Shown here: piece after piece, positions 39,224-48,049 of the stretch
Numbering within the stretch: the stretch's first letter is position 1
How the letters are laid out: the number at the start of each line of letters is the position of its first letter
The notes under the pieces: model-generated
What the model saw: only the letters and a program-made list of their open reading frames with translations
Database searches by the model: none
Told to the model about the DNA's origin: nothing
Assembly (NCBI GenBank): GCA_001970955.1
Contig: MPUH01000316.1
Span: forward strand, 1-64,000
From: Stentor coeruleus
Taxonomy: Eukaryota > Ciliophora > Heterotrichea > Heterotrichida > Stentoridae
Direction of reading: 5' to 3'
DNA: 64,000 nt
Program-made: the position numbers and the translations under genes

Positions 39224-41194
39224 TTAAGAAGCTTCTGAATACAATTCAGCTATAACACCCTGATAATGCATTTTAGCTTTAAATCTCATAAGTTTTAGTG
39301 TTGGGGTCAAGAGATTAGCTGTACTCCACTGTTTAGGTTCTAAATAAATCCTCTTAACTTGTTCATATCCATAAAGTCCAGCTTCACCAGCTATACGGTC
39401 CATATCTTTTAAAACTTCTCGTCTCAAATCATCTTTACAACAAATTTGACTAAAACTCAGATTATCAAGGTTTTTATTAACACCCCAAACCTCACGTATA
39501 TATTCTTCCCTAGGGACAACAACTGCAATAAGAAAAGATTGAAAAGAATCTCCATAAACAAAAATACTCTGTACAAATTCACTTAGTATATAAACAGACT
39601 CGATTTTTTCTGGGGCAACATATTCACCCTGTGCTAATTTAAAAACATTTTTCTTCCTGTCTATAACTTTAAAAGCTCCATTATGATGTAATCTTATAAC
39701 TATATCCCCAGTATGTAACCAACCTTCATTATCTAAATTTTGTTCTGATTGATCTTCATTAAGATTATAGTATCCAGTAAATATTGTTGGACCTCTTAAC
39801 ATCAACTCCCCACGTGGGGTTTTATTACCAGCTAAATCTGTATCTGTTGTAAAATATTTCATTTCACTAACATCAATAATTTTTGCTTCTACATTTGATA
39901 ATGGACCACCTATATGACCACATTCTAAGTCGTTTGGAAGAGTTACGAATGATGCGGCACAGCTTTCAGTTAGACCATAACCTTCAATTATTGGACAAGA
40001 AAAGACAATACGAAGAAATGTCAGGACTTCACCTGTTATTGGAGCTGAACCTGTGACCATGAATCTTACACGACCTCCTAGTGTGTTTTTTACACTTGAA
40101 AATACTAGTTTGTCCCAAACTGTACTTGTTATTTGTTGGTATGAATGATAATTGTCCATTTTAGCGGCTAATGCTTTGCCTATTAAGATTTTATTTAAGC
40201 CTGATGTGTTGTTGAATTGTTTTATAATGAGTTCATAGAATCTATTGAATAGTCTGGGGACTGAGATGAAAACTGTTGGTTTGAGTAAAGCGAGATCATC
40301 TCTTATTTTTATAGCATCGCCACCATAAAACCCTATTGAAGCACCTGAATACGTTAATGTAAATATCACTGCCCTTTCCATCATATGAGCAAGTGGCAAA
40401 TACGACAAATGCGAATCGTCAGGGTTAAAAGAAAGTCCACTTGATAACACCCCAGCCACAACCGCGACCAAATTCTTATGCGTAATAATTGCCCCTTTTC
40501 TTTTCCCTGTAGTCCCACTTGTATAGCATATAGTATGCATATCATTTTCTTGTGGTGGATTATCTTCACCTTCAACATCCTCTTGATTTATAAGATCATC
40601 AAAAAAATAAACTTTTAATCCAAGGTCAAGAGCTAATTGTTTATCTTCTTCATGAATATTATCATATAAAATAAGTGTTGTTAAGTAAGAAATCCTACCT
40701 TCGCTACGGAATTTTATAACATTTTTAATAAGTGGTCCTGAAAGAAATAAAATCTTGAGTTTTGTTTCGTTTAATATCTGCTCCATATTGTCTTTTTGGG
40801 CCATTTCATAAATTGGAACTGAAACTAAGCTTTGACAGACACATGCTAGATCAGTAGCAATCCATTCATATCGATTTTTTGCATAAATCCCTAGTAAATC
40901 CTGTCTTTCCATGGATAAAGTTTTTAAAGCAAGACCAAGTTTATGTGAGATTTTTACTATTTCAGCATAAGTTTTCCATGCGTATTCTGTTGATGTTCTA
41001 ACACCAAGATATGGCCTTTCTGCATATGATGATTCTGAATGCTTGAGAATCTCATAGAGAGTTGATGCCCCAGAAGGAACAGTTGTTGTTAGGTAGGGCT
41101 TTGCATTTGGGTGTAAGAATATAGGTGTCTGTCCTGGCTTTTCGCTACCATGAACAGAAACACTGTATTGATGATTACTTATTGATCCTCCCAT
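39224..41194 (-). CDS. Long-chain acyl-CoA synthetase
   Basis: 656 residues. The AMP-binding signature YTSGTTGKRKG lies at 224-234. GYGLTES, GELMLRGPTIFTGYY, GWLHTGD and IDRKKNVFKLAQGEYVAPEKIE follow in order; the last includes the fatty-acyl-CoA synthetase signature. The length and the terminal LTPTLKLMRFK match eukaryotic ACSL enzymes. These activate long-chain fatty acids with ATP and CoA for lipid synthesis or oxidation. The N-terminus MGGSIS fits an N-myristoylation consensus (Gly2, Ser6), so the enzyme may be membrane-anchored by myristate rather than by a transmembrane helix. It is a single exon. Skew resets near 40,330. Confidence 0.95.
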   Translation of the reverse strand: MGGSISNHQYSVSVHGSEKPGQTPIFLHPNAKPYLTTTVPSGASTLYEILKHSESSYAERPYLGVRTSTEYAWKTYAEIVKISHKLGLALKTLSMERQDLLGIYAKNRYEWIATDLACVCQSLVSVPIYEMAQKDNMEQILNETKLKILFLSGPLIKNVIKFRSEGRISYLTTLILYDNIHEEDKQLALDLGLKVYFFDDLINQEDVEGEDNPPQENDMHTICYTSGTTGKRKGAIITHKNLVAVVAGVLSSGLSFNPDDSHLSYLPLAHMMERAVIFTLTYSGASIGFYGGDAIKIRDDLALLKPTVFISVPRLFNRFYELIIKQFNNTSGLNKILIGKALAAKMDNYHSYQQITSTVWDKLVFSSVKNTLGGRVRFMVTGSAPITGEVLTFLRIVFSCPIIEGYGLTESCAASFVTLPNDLECGHIGGPLSNVEAKIIDVSEMKYFTTDTDLAGNKTPRGELMLRGPTIFTGYYNLNEDQSEQNLDNEGWLHTGDIVIRLHHNGAFKVIDRKKNVFKLAQGEYVAPEKIESVYILSEFVQSIFVYGDSFQSFLIAVVVPREEYIREVWGVNKNLDNLSFSQICCKDDLRREVLKDMDRIAGEAGLYGYEQVKRIYLEPKQWSTANLLTPTLKLMRFKAKMHYQGVIAELYSEAS

Positions 41195-41593
41195 ATTATT
41201 GATTTCGTATAAAATACGAATGAATTAAAGGTATGGAGAGGCTAAGAGGTTTAAAATTTATTTTGTATTATGAATTATTTACGACTAAGTAGTAGTTAAT
41301 GATTTTGGAGGTGTTGAGATAGATTAGAGAAAATTATATGTTTGGTAAGGGGTTTATAAAAGGAGATTATATGTGAATTTGTTAGTCGATGATTAGGATT
41401 TATTATGTTGGGAAAGAATAATTGTTGCATTAAGTTATAGAATTAATTAAGATACTTGTAGGTTTGGTTAAATGTGGGCATAATTCTCTAAGGATGAAAT
41501 AAACAGCATCATAATAAATGAATTTCAATCTCACCAATACATTAACCATCTAAAATTTAATCTATTCTAATTTTTAATTTATTCGATATACTT
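41195..41593. other. Intergenic spacer
   Basis: About 399 nt between two minus-strand genes. On the plus strand it is G-rich near the acyl-CoA synthetase start and C-rich near the end of the next gene. Nothing else is seen. Confidence 0.6.
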
Positions 41594-44332
41594 CTATATA
41601 GTCATCTTCAAGATCTCAAGCAAATCCTTCTGATTATTCGAGTAAAATCCTTGACATCTTACGCATTGTTCTGTATTTTGAATTCTGCATTTTGTGCATA
41701 TTTTGCATTGATCCGCACATATCAAATCAGAAAAATCTAATTCATTAACCATAGCATTATCATAATCGCACTTAATAAGCTTAACTTGAGGTTTATTTTG
41801 TACAGGCGAATGAGATCGTTGTGGAGGATTCAAATTTTGTGGAGGATTAAAATTTTGTGGAGGATTATAATGTTGTGGAGGATTCAAATTTTGTGGAGGA
41901 TTAAAATGTTGTTGAGGATTCAAATTTTGTGGAGGATTCAAATGCTGTAGAGAATTTGATGGATTCCCATAGTTATTGTCTTGATTTTTTTTTGGGAAAG
42001 CACTAGTCAAAGATTCAGCTGCTGTAATTTTAGTCAAATCATCAAGGAATTTTATGGCTTTTAGTTCACTATATTTAGAGTTAAGCTTTGTTATATGATT
42101 GATTAAGTTTTCATTATACTCTTTTTTTTCGTATAAGATTTCGGCCATGATTTTTATAAGTTCAACAATATCATCAGGCATTGCTAATTTTGGTTGGTTT
42201 TGGAGCTCTGGGGTAAATTTCAATACTTGAGGATCTTGATTTGGACCAGGGATTGGATTAGCTGGAAATGATTGATTAGGGATTGGATTATTTGCTTGAA
42301 ATGGTTGACCAGGGATTGGGCCTTGACTAGGAATAGATACAGGATTTGGAAATGGTTGACCAGGGATTGGGCCTTGATTTGGAGTTAATCCAGGATTTGG
42401 AAATGGTTGACCAGGGATTGGACCTTGATTTGGAAATGGTTTACCAGGGATTGGACCTTGATTTGAAGTTAATCCAGGATTTGGAAATGATTGACCAGGG
42501 ATTGGGCCTTGATTTGAAGTTAATCCAGGATTTGGAAATGGTTGGCCAGGGATTGGACCTTGATTTGGAAATGGTTTACCAGGGATTGGACCTTGATTTG
42601 AAGTTAATCCAGGATTTGGAAATGGTTGACCAGGGATTGGACCTTGATTTGGAAATGGTTTACCAGGGATTGGACCTTGATTTGAAGTTAATCCAGGATT
42701 TGGAAATGGTTGACCAGGGATTGGACCTTGATTTGGAAATGGTTTACCAGGGATTGGACCTTGATTTGAAGTTAATCCAGGATTTGGAAATGGTTGACCA
42801 GGGATTGGACCTTGATTTGGAAATGGTTTACCAGGGATTGGACCTTGATTTGAAGTTAATCCAGGATTTGGAAATGGTTGACCAGGGATTGGACCTTGAT
42901 TTGGAAATGGTTTACCAGGGATTGGACCTTGATTTGAAGTTAATCCAGGATTTGGAAATGGTTGACCAGGGATTGGACCTTGATTTGGAAATGGTTTACC
43001 AGGGATTGGGCCTTGATTTGGAGTTAATCCAGGATTTGGAAATGGTTGACCAGGGATTGGACCTTGATTTGGAAATGGTTTACCAGAAATCGGACCTTGA
43101 TTTGGAGTTAATCCAGGATTTGGAAATGGTTGACCAGGAATCGGACCTTGACCAGGCATAGATCCAGGATTTTGAAATGGGCGACCAGGAATCGGGCCTT
43201 GATTAGGATTAGATCCAGGACTAGGAAATGGTTGACCAGGAATCGGACCTTGGCTAGGATTAGATCCAGGATTTGAAAATGGGCGACCAGGGATAGGACC
43301 TTGATGCTGATTATTTGCAGGATTAGGAATTTTCCCTTGATTTAAAGCCGATATACCTTGATTTGGATTAGGGTTTTGATTATGAAATGATTCTTGTCTT
43401 GACCCAGATCCAGTTTTTTCTACAAGTTTAAGATTTGGTGTTGGACCTTGGCCCGGTCTAGTTGCAGGATTAAGATTTGGTCCTTGACTCGACATAGTGC
43501 CTGAATTTGGGAGTTTTCCTGCATTCATAATAGGACCTTGAGATTGTGGACCTTTATTTTGATTATTATTAGGATTTTGTGGGAAATTAGGACCTGGATT
43601 CATTGCCAAACCTTGCCTTAAATCAGGAGCTTGACCAGATGAATGGGTTGCATTTCCAAGCCTTTTATACATAAACGGTAGTTCTTCCAAACTTCCAGGG
43701 TCTAAATTACCAATATTCATCATCTCATTTGTATATAAAATCGCTGATTCTTTCCCATCATATCTTATATACACAATCGGCACATCTTCTTCAACTCCTA
43801 AATACTCTTTTTTCTCACCGTTTATCAATGCAACAAACTTAACTTTAAACCTCTTACTAACTTCTGTTAATATCTGAGCTATTTTCTGAGATTCATCATT
43901 ATGCATAATCGATGCAATCATATCATTATTCCCTTGGAAAATCGCAGAAATTAATAACTTCATTCCATCCTCTAAAGCAACCCTGTAATTTTCTTGAGTC
44001 ATTCCTGTATAATAATCAATCCAACCTAGTCTTTGACCAATTGCATATTGGACATTAACTAATTGTGGGATAATTTGATAGAAAATGTGTACTTTGTCTT
44101 TTAAATTGTAATGACTAGCATAAAATTCAACTATTTCTTTAGTTTCTTCAAATACTTGGTTGATTTGTGTGAAAACTTTCTTGCTGACTTGCATGGAATA
44201 GCGAACTAAGACTTGGGTGATTCCTACAAAGCATGTTAGATTAAAATGACCTGGACTTGAGAATACTTGCTGATGAGTGATTTCAGGAAGAATAGGGCTG
44301 CTAAATAATGTTTTTGATAGAGCTTCTGACAT
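41594..44332 (-). CDS. Otubain-like N-terminus + Gly/Pro/Gln repeat array + RING-like C-terminus (paralogue 1)
   Basis: 912 residues in three parts. (1) Residues about 1-215 follow the plan of otubain (peptidase C65) deubiquitinases. GHFNLTCFVGITQVL is in the place of GDGNCFYRALGYSYL, then FYQIIPQLV, EDGMKLLISAIFQGNNDM and PIVYIRYDGKESAILYT. The catalytic Cys appears kept (about Cys34), but the Asp and the His (Glu in KESAIL) are not, so activity is doubtful. (2) Residues about 230-720 are low-complexity, with a 28-residue unit GPIPGQPFPNPGLTSNQ + GPIPGKPFPNQ. (3) The C-terminus has a Cys-rich RING-like finger (CDYD, C..CKICTKC, QCVRCQGFY). The otubain link comes from my own alignment by eye. 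The gene pairs with the next one. Confidence 0.6.
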   Translation of the reverse strand: MSEALSKTLFSSPILPEITHQQVFSSPGHFNLTCFVGITQVLVRYSMQVSKKVFTQINQVFEETKEIVEFYASHYNLKDKVHIFYQIIPQLVNVQYAIGQRLGWIDYYTGMTQENYRVALEDGMKLLISAIFQGNNDMIASIMHNDESQKIAQILTEVSKRFKVKFVALINGEKKEYLGVEEDVPIVYIRYDGKESAILYTNEMMNIGNLDPGSLEELPFMYKRLGNATHSSGQAPDLRQGLAMNPGPNFPQNPNNNQNKGPQSQGPIMNAGKLPNSGTMSSQGPNLNPATRPGQGPTPNLKLVEKTGSGSRQESFHNQNPNPNQGISALNQGKIPNPANNQHQGPIPGRPFSNPGSNPSQGPIPGQPFPSPGSNPNQGPIPGRPFQNPGSMPGQGPIPGQPFPNPGLTPNQGPISGKPFPNQGPIPGQPFPNPGLTPNQGPIPGKPFPNQGPIPGQPFPNPGLTSNQGPIPGKPFPNQGPIPGQPFPNPGLTSNQGPIPGKPFPNQGPIPGQPFPNPGLTSNQGPIPGKPFPNQGPIPGQPFPNPGLTSNQGPIPGKPFPNQGPIPGQPFPNPGLTSNQGPIPGKPFPNQGPIPGQPFPNPGLTSNQGPIPGQSFPNPGLTSNQGPIPGKPFPNQGPIPGQPFPNPGLTPNQGPIPGQPFPNPVSIPSQGPIPGQPFQANNPIPNQSFPANPIPGPNQDPQVLKFTPELQNQPKLAMPDDIVELIKIMAEILYEKKEYNENLINHITKLNSKYSELKAIKFLDDLTKITAAESLTSAFPKKNQDNNYGNPSNSLQHLNPPQNLNPQQHFNPPQNLNPPQHYNPPQNFNPPQNLNPPQRSHSPVQNKPQVKLIKCDYDNAMVNELDFSDLICADQCKICTKCRIQNTEQCVRCQGFYSNNQKDLLEILKMTI
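42350..43175 (-). repeat. 84-nt coding tandem repeat array
   Basis: Roughly nine units of 84 nt (28 codons) with near-identical sequence, encoding GPIPGKPFPNQ and GPIPGQPFPNPGLTSNQ. The high nucleotide identity suggests recent expansion or homogenisation. The copy number may differ between alleles or be mis-assembled. Confidence 0.85.
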
Positions 44333-44834
44333 ATTATTATGAAAATGTAGACAAGTTTGTAATGAAAAGTATTTGCTAAGGAAAATATTATGGTGAGTTG
44401 ATTAATAGAGATATAATGATAAGCTTTTGAAGGTTTATATTTTTAATTGAAGTATATTTTAGGATAATAACAAAAATAAAAAATATAAAGCAAATAGAAA
44501 TAAAAAGTTTTATATAGGAAATTTTTATATTATTTTCTAAGAACATTAGCATTAATGATATAGATAATTTATTTAATTCATAGTCACCTTTCCATAACAG
44601 AAAAATCGAAACTATTATATACTTTTAATAAAAATTGTTAAATACTAATAAAAATATTCAAACTTCTCTAAATATACAATTATCAAAACCTTAAAAAAAC
44701 CTTTAACCTACATAAAATCACATAATTTTATGAAAAACTATCTCAATATCTATTCCTATACTTATCATATTATTACATATAAAACATGGACTATTCTATA
44801 AGCATTAAATCCAAATTTTTTAATTTCAGAATTA
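44333..44834. other. Intergenic spacer
   Basis: About 502 nt of AT-rich spacer between the two otubain-like paralogues, both on the minus strand. Nothing is recognised. Confidence 0.6.
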
Positions 44835-47183
44835 TTAACTCAATTGAGTTATAGTAAGTATTTCAATTTCATACTCACTATATTCTCTTTGGCATAGCAT
44901 ACACTTTTTTATATCTTTTATTCTGCATTGAGAGCACACTATGCAATTAAATCCTTCTCCACAATTAAAAGCAAAATCAGAAGAATCTTTATGACTATTG
45001 CAAATATTGCATAATTTCATGTTTGGGTTAAATGTAGCAGTTACAAATTGTGGTAAAGGTGCAAATTGAGGTGGATATTGATAAGGTTGTTGTTGGAAAT
45101 TTGAGATATTAGAAGGATTCATGTATGCATTCTGAGATAAATTGGGAGTAAAGCCTGGCGGTCCTGAAAATCCTATTGGACCTTGGGGTAATTGCGGTAA
45201 TCCTGATGGTGCATGTGGAAATCCTGGTAGTCCTGACGGTAATTGTGGAAATCCTGGTAGTCCTGACGGTAATTGTGGAAATCCTGGTAGTCCTGGCTGT
45301 GGTTGTAGTAATCCTGGTAGTCCTGGTAGTCCTGGCGGTCCTGGTGGTAATTGTGGTGGACCTGGTGGTTTTCCTGGCCCTGGCATTTGTGGTGGACCAA
45401 GTGGCTTTCCTGGCCCTGGCATTTGTGGTGGACCTGGGGGTTTTCCTGGCCCAGACATTTGTGGTGGACCTGGTGGTTTTCCTGGCCCTGGCATTTGTGG
45501 TGGACCTGGTGGTTTTCCTGGTCCTGGCATTTGTGGTGGACCTGGGGTTTTTCCTGGCCCTGACATTTGTGGTGGACCTGGTGGTTTTCCTGGCCCTGGC
45601 ATTTGTGGTGGACCTGGTGGTTTTCCTGGTCCTGGCATTTGTGGTGGACCTGGGGTTTTTCCTGGCCCTGACATTTGTGGTGGACCTGGTGGTTTTCCTG
45701 GCCCTGACATTTGTGGTGGACCTGGTGGCTTTCCTGGGCCTGGCATTTGTGGACCTGACATCTGTGGTGGACCTGGTGGTTTTCCTGGCCCTGGCATCTG
45801 TGGTGGACCTGGTGGTTTTCCTGGCCCTGGCATTTGTGGTGGACCAGGTGGTTTTCCTGGCCCTGACATTTGTGGTGGACCTGGTGGTTTTCCTGGCCCT
45901 GGCATCTGTGATGGACCTGATATATTTTTTGGCACTATAATTTGTGGATCTGATAGGCTTCCTAATTGTTCTAGAGCTTGTGGTTCAGGAAATTGTGGTG
46001 GATTTAGTGGTTGAGCTGGTGTTCCAGGAAATTGTGGTGGTCCAGGGAATTGTGGTGGTGCAGGAAATTGTGGTGGTCCAGAAAATTGTGGTGGTCCAGG
46101 GAATTGTGGTGGTCCAGGGAATTGTGGTGGTCCAGGGAATTGTGGTGGTCCAGGAAATTGTGGTGGTCCAGAAAGTTGTGGTGGTCCAGGGAATTGTGGT
46201 GGTCCAGGAAATTGTGGTGGTCCAGGAAATTGCGGTGGTCCAGGAAATTGTAGATTAGGTAGTCCAGTAAATTGTGATGGAGCTGGTGGTCCAGGGAATT
46301 GTGGTGGCATTGAAGGTGAATTTGAGGGATTTCCTTGTTGTGGTAGGCTTGGTAGTCCAGGAAATGATGGTGGCCCAAACGCTGAAGGTAGAGGATTTCC
46401 CATAAGTGGGGGTGTTGATATCGAATTTATTGGTTGTTTTGCAGTCTTTGAATTGAAAAATGGGTAACTCAAAATCAGTCTATCATCAAAATTTGGGTTT
46501 GTCTCCATATCAACCATCGCATCAGAATACAAAATTCCAAAGTTATTTGTATCATTCAACAAAATCAAATTAGGACACTCCTTATTCACATTTTTTATAT
46601 ATTTTTTAGGTTCACTATCATCATTTGAATAAACTATAATCTGAAAACCAATACTTGATGCAAAGTTGTTAATAATAGCATCAACTTCCCAATCTTCTAA
46701 TTCTATTTCTTTAATAATTTTTTTATGTAATTCAACCTTATTAACAAGTATTGAGCATATAAGAAACCTCATTCCAAAGTCAAATCCACAAGAAGTTTCT
46801 TTATCGATACTTTGTGAATAATGACCTAGCCATGAAAATCCTGTTATAGCATCAGCTGCAGAGTTTATTGATGATATAACTTGTTCTAATGAATTAACTG
46901 ATCGATCATCGAATTTTAATTTTTTTGCAGTATTGAGTTCTTTATTGAATTCTAAATTATTTGCAAATGTCTTAGCTTCAGTGAGATTTTTAGTCAGAGC
47001 AATTTCAATAAACTTTAAGTTGTTAGGTTTCGACTTGAATCTTATGAGGATTTCGATTAAACCTACTGATAAAGCTTGGAATAAAGAACTGAATCGCTTT
47101 GTAAATCGGCTTATATATGATAACTCTGGGGCTTTGTTTAAATTTAAACGTTCTTTCTGAAGTTTTACAGAAACTTCTGACAT
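44835..47183 (-). CDS. Otubain-like N-terminus + Pro-rich repeats + RING-like C-terminus (paralogue 2)
   Basis: 782 residues with the same three-part plan as its neighbour. Residues about 1-240 match it in order: SRFTKRFSSLFQALSVGLIEIL, GFDFGMRFLICSILVNKVEL, IGFQIIVYSND, LILLNDTNNFGILYSD. Here the position of the catalytic Cys is Leu and the position of the His is Asn, so it would be a pseudoenzyme. Residues about 260-700 are proline-rich: first a hexapeptide PQFPGP array, then a dodecapeptide GPGKPPGPPQMP array, then PGLPGFPQLPSG units. The C-terminus is a RING-like finger (CNICNSHKD...C...CIVCSQCR...CMLCQREYSEYEIEIL) clearly homologous to the end of paralogue 1. The repeats could bind SH3, WW or profilin-type domains; that is inferred. 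Confidence 0.6.
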   Translation of the reverse strand: MSEVSVKLQKERLNLNKAPELSYISRFTKRFSSLFQALSVGLIEILIRFKSKPNNLKFIEIALTKNLTEAKTFANNLEFNKELNTAKKLKFDDRSVNSLEQVISSINSAADAITGFSWLGHYSQSIDKETSCGFDFGMRFLICSILVNKVELHKKIIKEIELEDWEVDAIINNFASSIGFQIIVYSNDDSEPKKYIKNVNKECPNLILLNDTNNFGILYSDAMVDMETNPNFDDRLILSYPFFNSKTAKQPINSISTPPLMGNPLPSAFGPPSFPGLPSLPQQGNPSNSPSMPPQFPGPPAPSQFTGLPNLQFPGPPQFPGPPQFPGPPQFPGPPQLSGPPQFPGPPQFPGPPQFPGPPQFPGPPQFSGPPQFPAPPQFPGPPQFPGTPAQPLNPPQFPEPQALEQLGSLSDPQIIVPKNISGPSQMPGPGKPPGPPQMSGPGKPPGPPQMPGPGKPPGPPQMPGPGKPPGPPQMSGPQMPGPGKPPGPPQMSGPGKPPGPPQMSGPGKTPGPPQMPGPGKPPGPPQMPGPGKPPGPPQMSGPGKTPGPPQMPGPGKPPGPPQMPGPGKPPGPPQMSGPGKPPGPPQMPGPGKPLGPPQMPGPGKPPGPPQLPPGPPGLPGLPGLLQPQPGLPGFPQLPSGLPGFPQLPSGLPGFPHAPSGLPQLPQGPIGFSGPPGFTPNLSQNAYMNPSNISNFQQQPYQYPPQFAPLPQFVTATFNPNMKLCNICNSHKDSSDFAFNCGEGFNCIVCSQCRIKDIKKCMLCQREYSEYEIEILTITQLS
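45195..45300 (-). repeat. 36-nt coding repeats (PGLPGFPQLPSG)
   Basis: About three 36-nt units near the 3' end of the proline-rich region of paralogue 2. Confidence 0.8.
45355..45920 (-). repeat. 36-nt coding tandem array (GPGKPPGPPQMP)
   Basis: About fifteen 36-nt units, one truncated, encoding a collagen-like Gly/Pro/Lys/Met/Gln dodecapeptide. The frame is kept throughout. The unusually high local GC creates long false ORFs on the plus strand. Confidence 0.85.
46030..46255 (-). repeat. 18-nt coding tandem array (PQFPGP)
   Basis: About twelve 18-nt units encoding PQFPGP with minor variants (S or A for P or F). Confidence 0.85.
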
Positions 47184-48049
47184 AATTATATTGTCTATAA
47201 TTTCGCCATTACATCAAATGTATTAAAGGCTAAAAAAATTAGGTTTATATAAGAACAGAGAGATGAAATATTTATTTTTTGAAGATTTAGATGAGGAAGA
47301 ATTGGTTTTATGGATGTGGGGGAAAGTATTTGGGTGATAGAAATATTCGGAAATTTTGTATAATAGGTTTAAGTTGAAAGTTTTGATTAATTAAAAGATG
47401 ATAAAAGTAATAATTTGTTTGGGGATTTAAGTAGGATATGATGCTTAATGTTTTGTTTTTGATTGAATTTTAGGTGAGGGGGAATATGTGCTGGATATTA
47501 AGAAAATATATTTTATAAGACTTTATATAGATATATAGATGCATTTTATGATATAGATTTATATGTTGTATATTTTTTATATGCTAGATTTTGCTATAAA
47601 GTTAGGTGAAATTTTAGACTTTTATATTGTAGACATATTGTAAAAATATTCGAGGGTTATTATGTGATAAAGTTTAATTATAATTTCGTAAATCAGGTGG
47701 AGTATGCTTATGTTGGTATATTGAATGATTAGATGAGTTTAATTGATGATGTTATAGAAAATTAGTATGATTTTGTTAATGATTATAGTTAGTATTTTTG
47801 TATAGTGATAAACTATACTTCTATATAGTTTATATTATTTTTTTTTGCTTTTGAAATTATTACTATATAAGTAATATTAAGTTGTGTACAATTTTAAATT
47901 AAACAAAGTATGCATGAATATTTTATATAATATGCAAATATGCATATCTTTTTATTATGTGATTAAAGTATTGCTATACAATAAAATATAAAACTCTTAT
48001 AAACATAAAAATATTCATAGTGAACTTTAAAATTAACTAATTATAATAA
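47184..48049. other. Divergent intergenic region
   Basis: About 866 nt between divergently transcribed genes. AT content is very high, especially 47,500-48,000, with many ATAT tracts. No ORF, RNA gene or repeat is supported. It presumably holds two promoters. Confidence 0.55.

Noticed and set aside
42346-43161. Long plus-strand ORF (271 codons, MVDQGLDLDLE repeats)
   Set aside because: It is an antisense shadow of the 84-nt coding repeats of the minus-strand otubain-like gene, and has no unique sequence.
45355-45920. Collagen gene
   Set aside because: The repeat is Gly/Pro-rich but not a regular G-x-y triplet over the whole unit, and it is embedded in a RING-like protein without a signal peptide.
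45142-46378. Several long ORFs in other frames across the Gly/Pro repeat region, including collagen-like and Trp-rich ones
   Set aside because: All are shadows of the 18- and 36-nt repeats. Repeats whose length is a multiple of three stay open in many frames.
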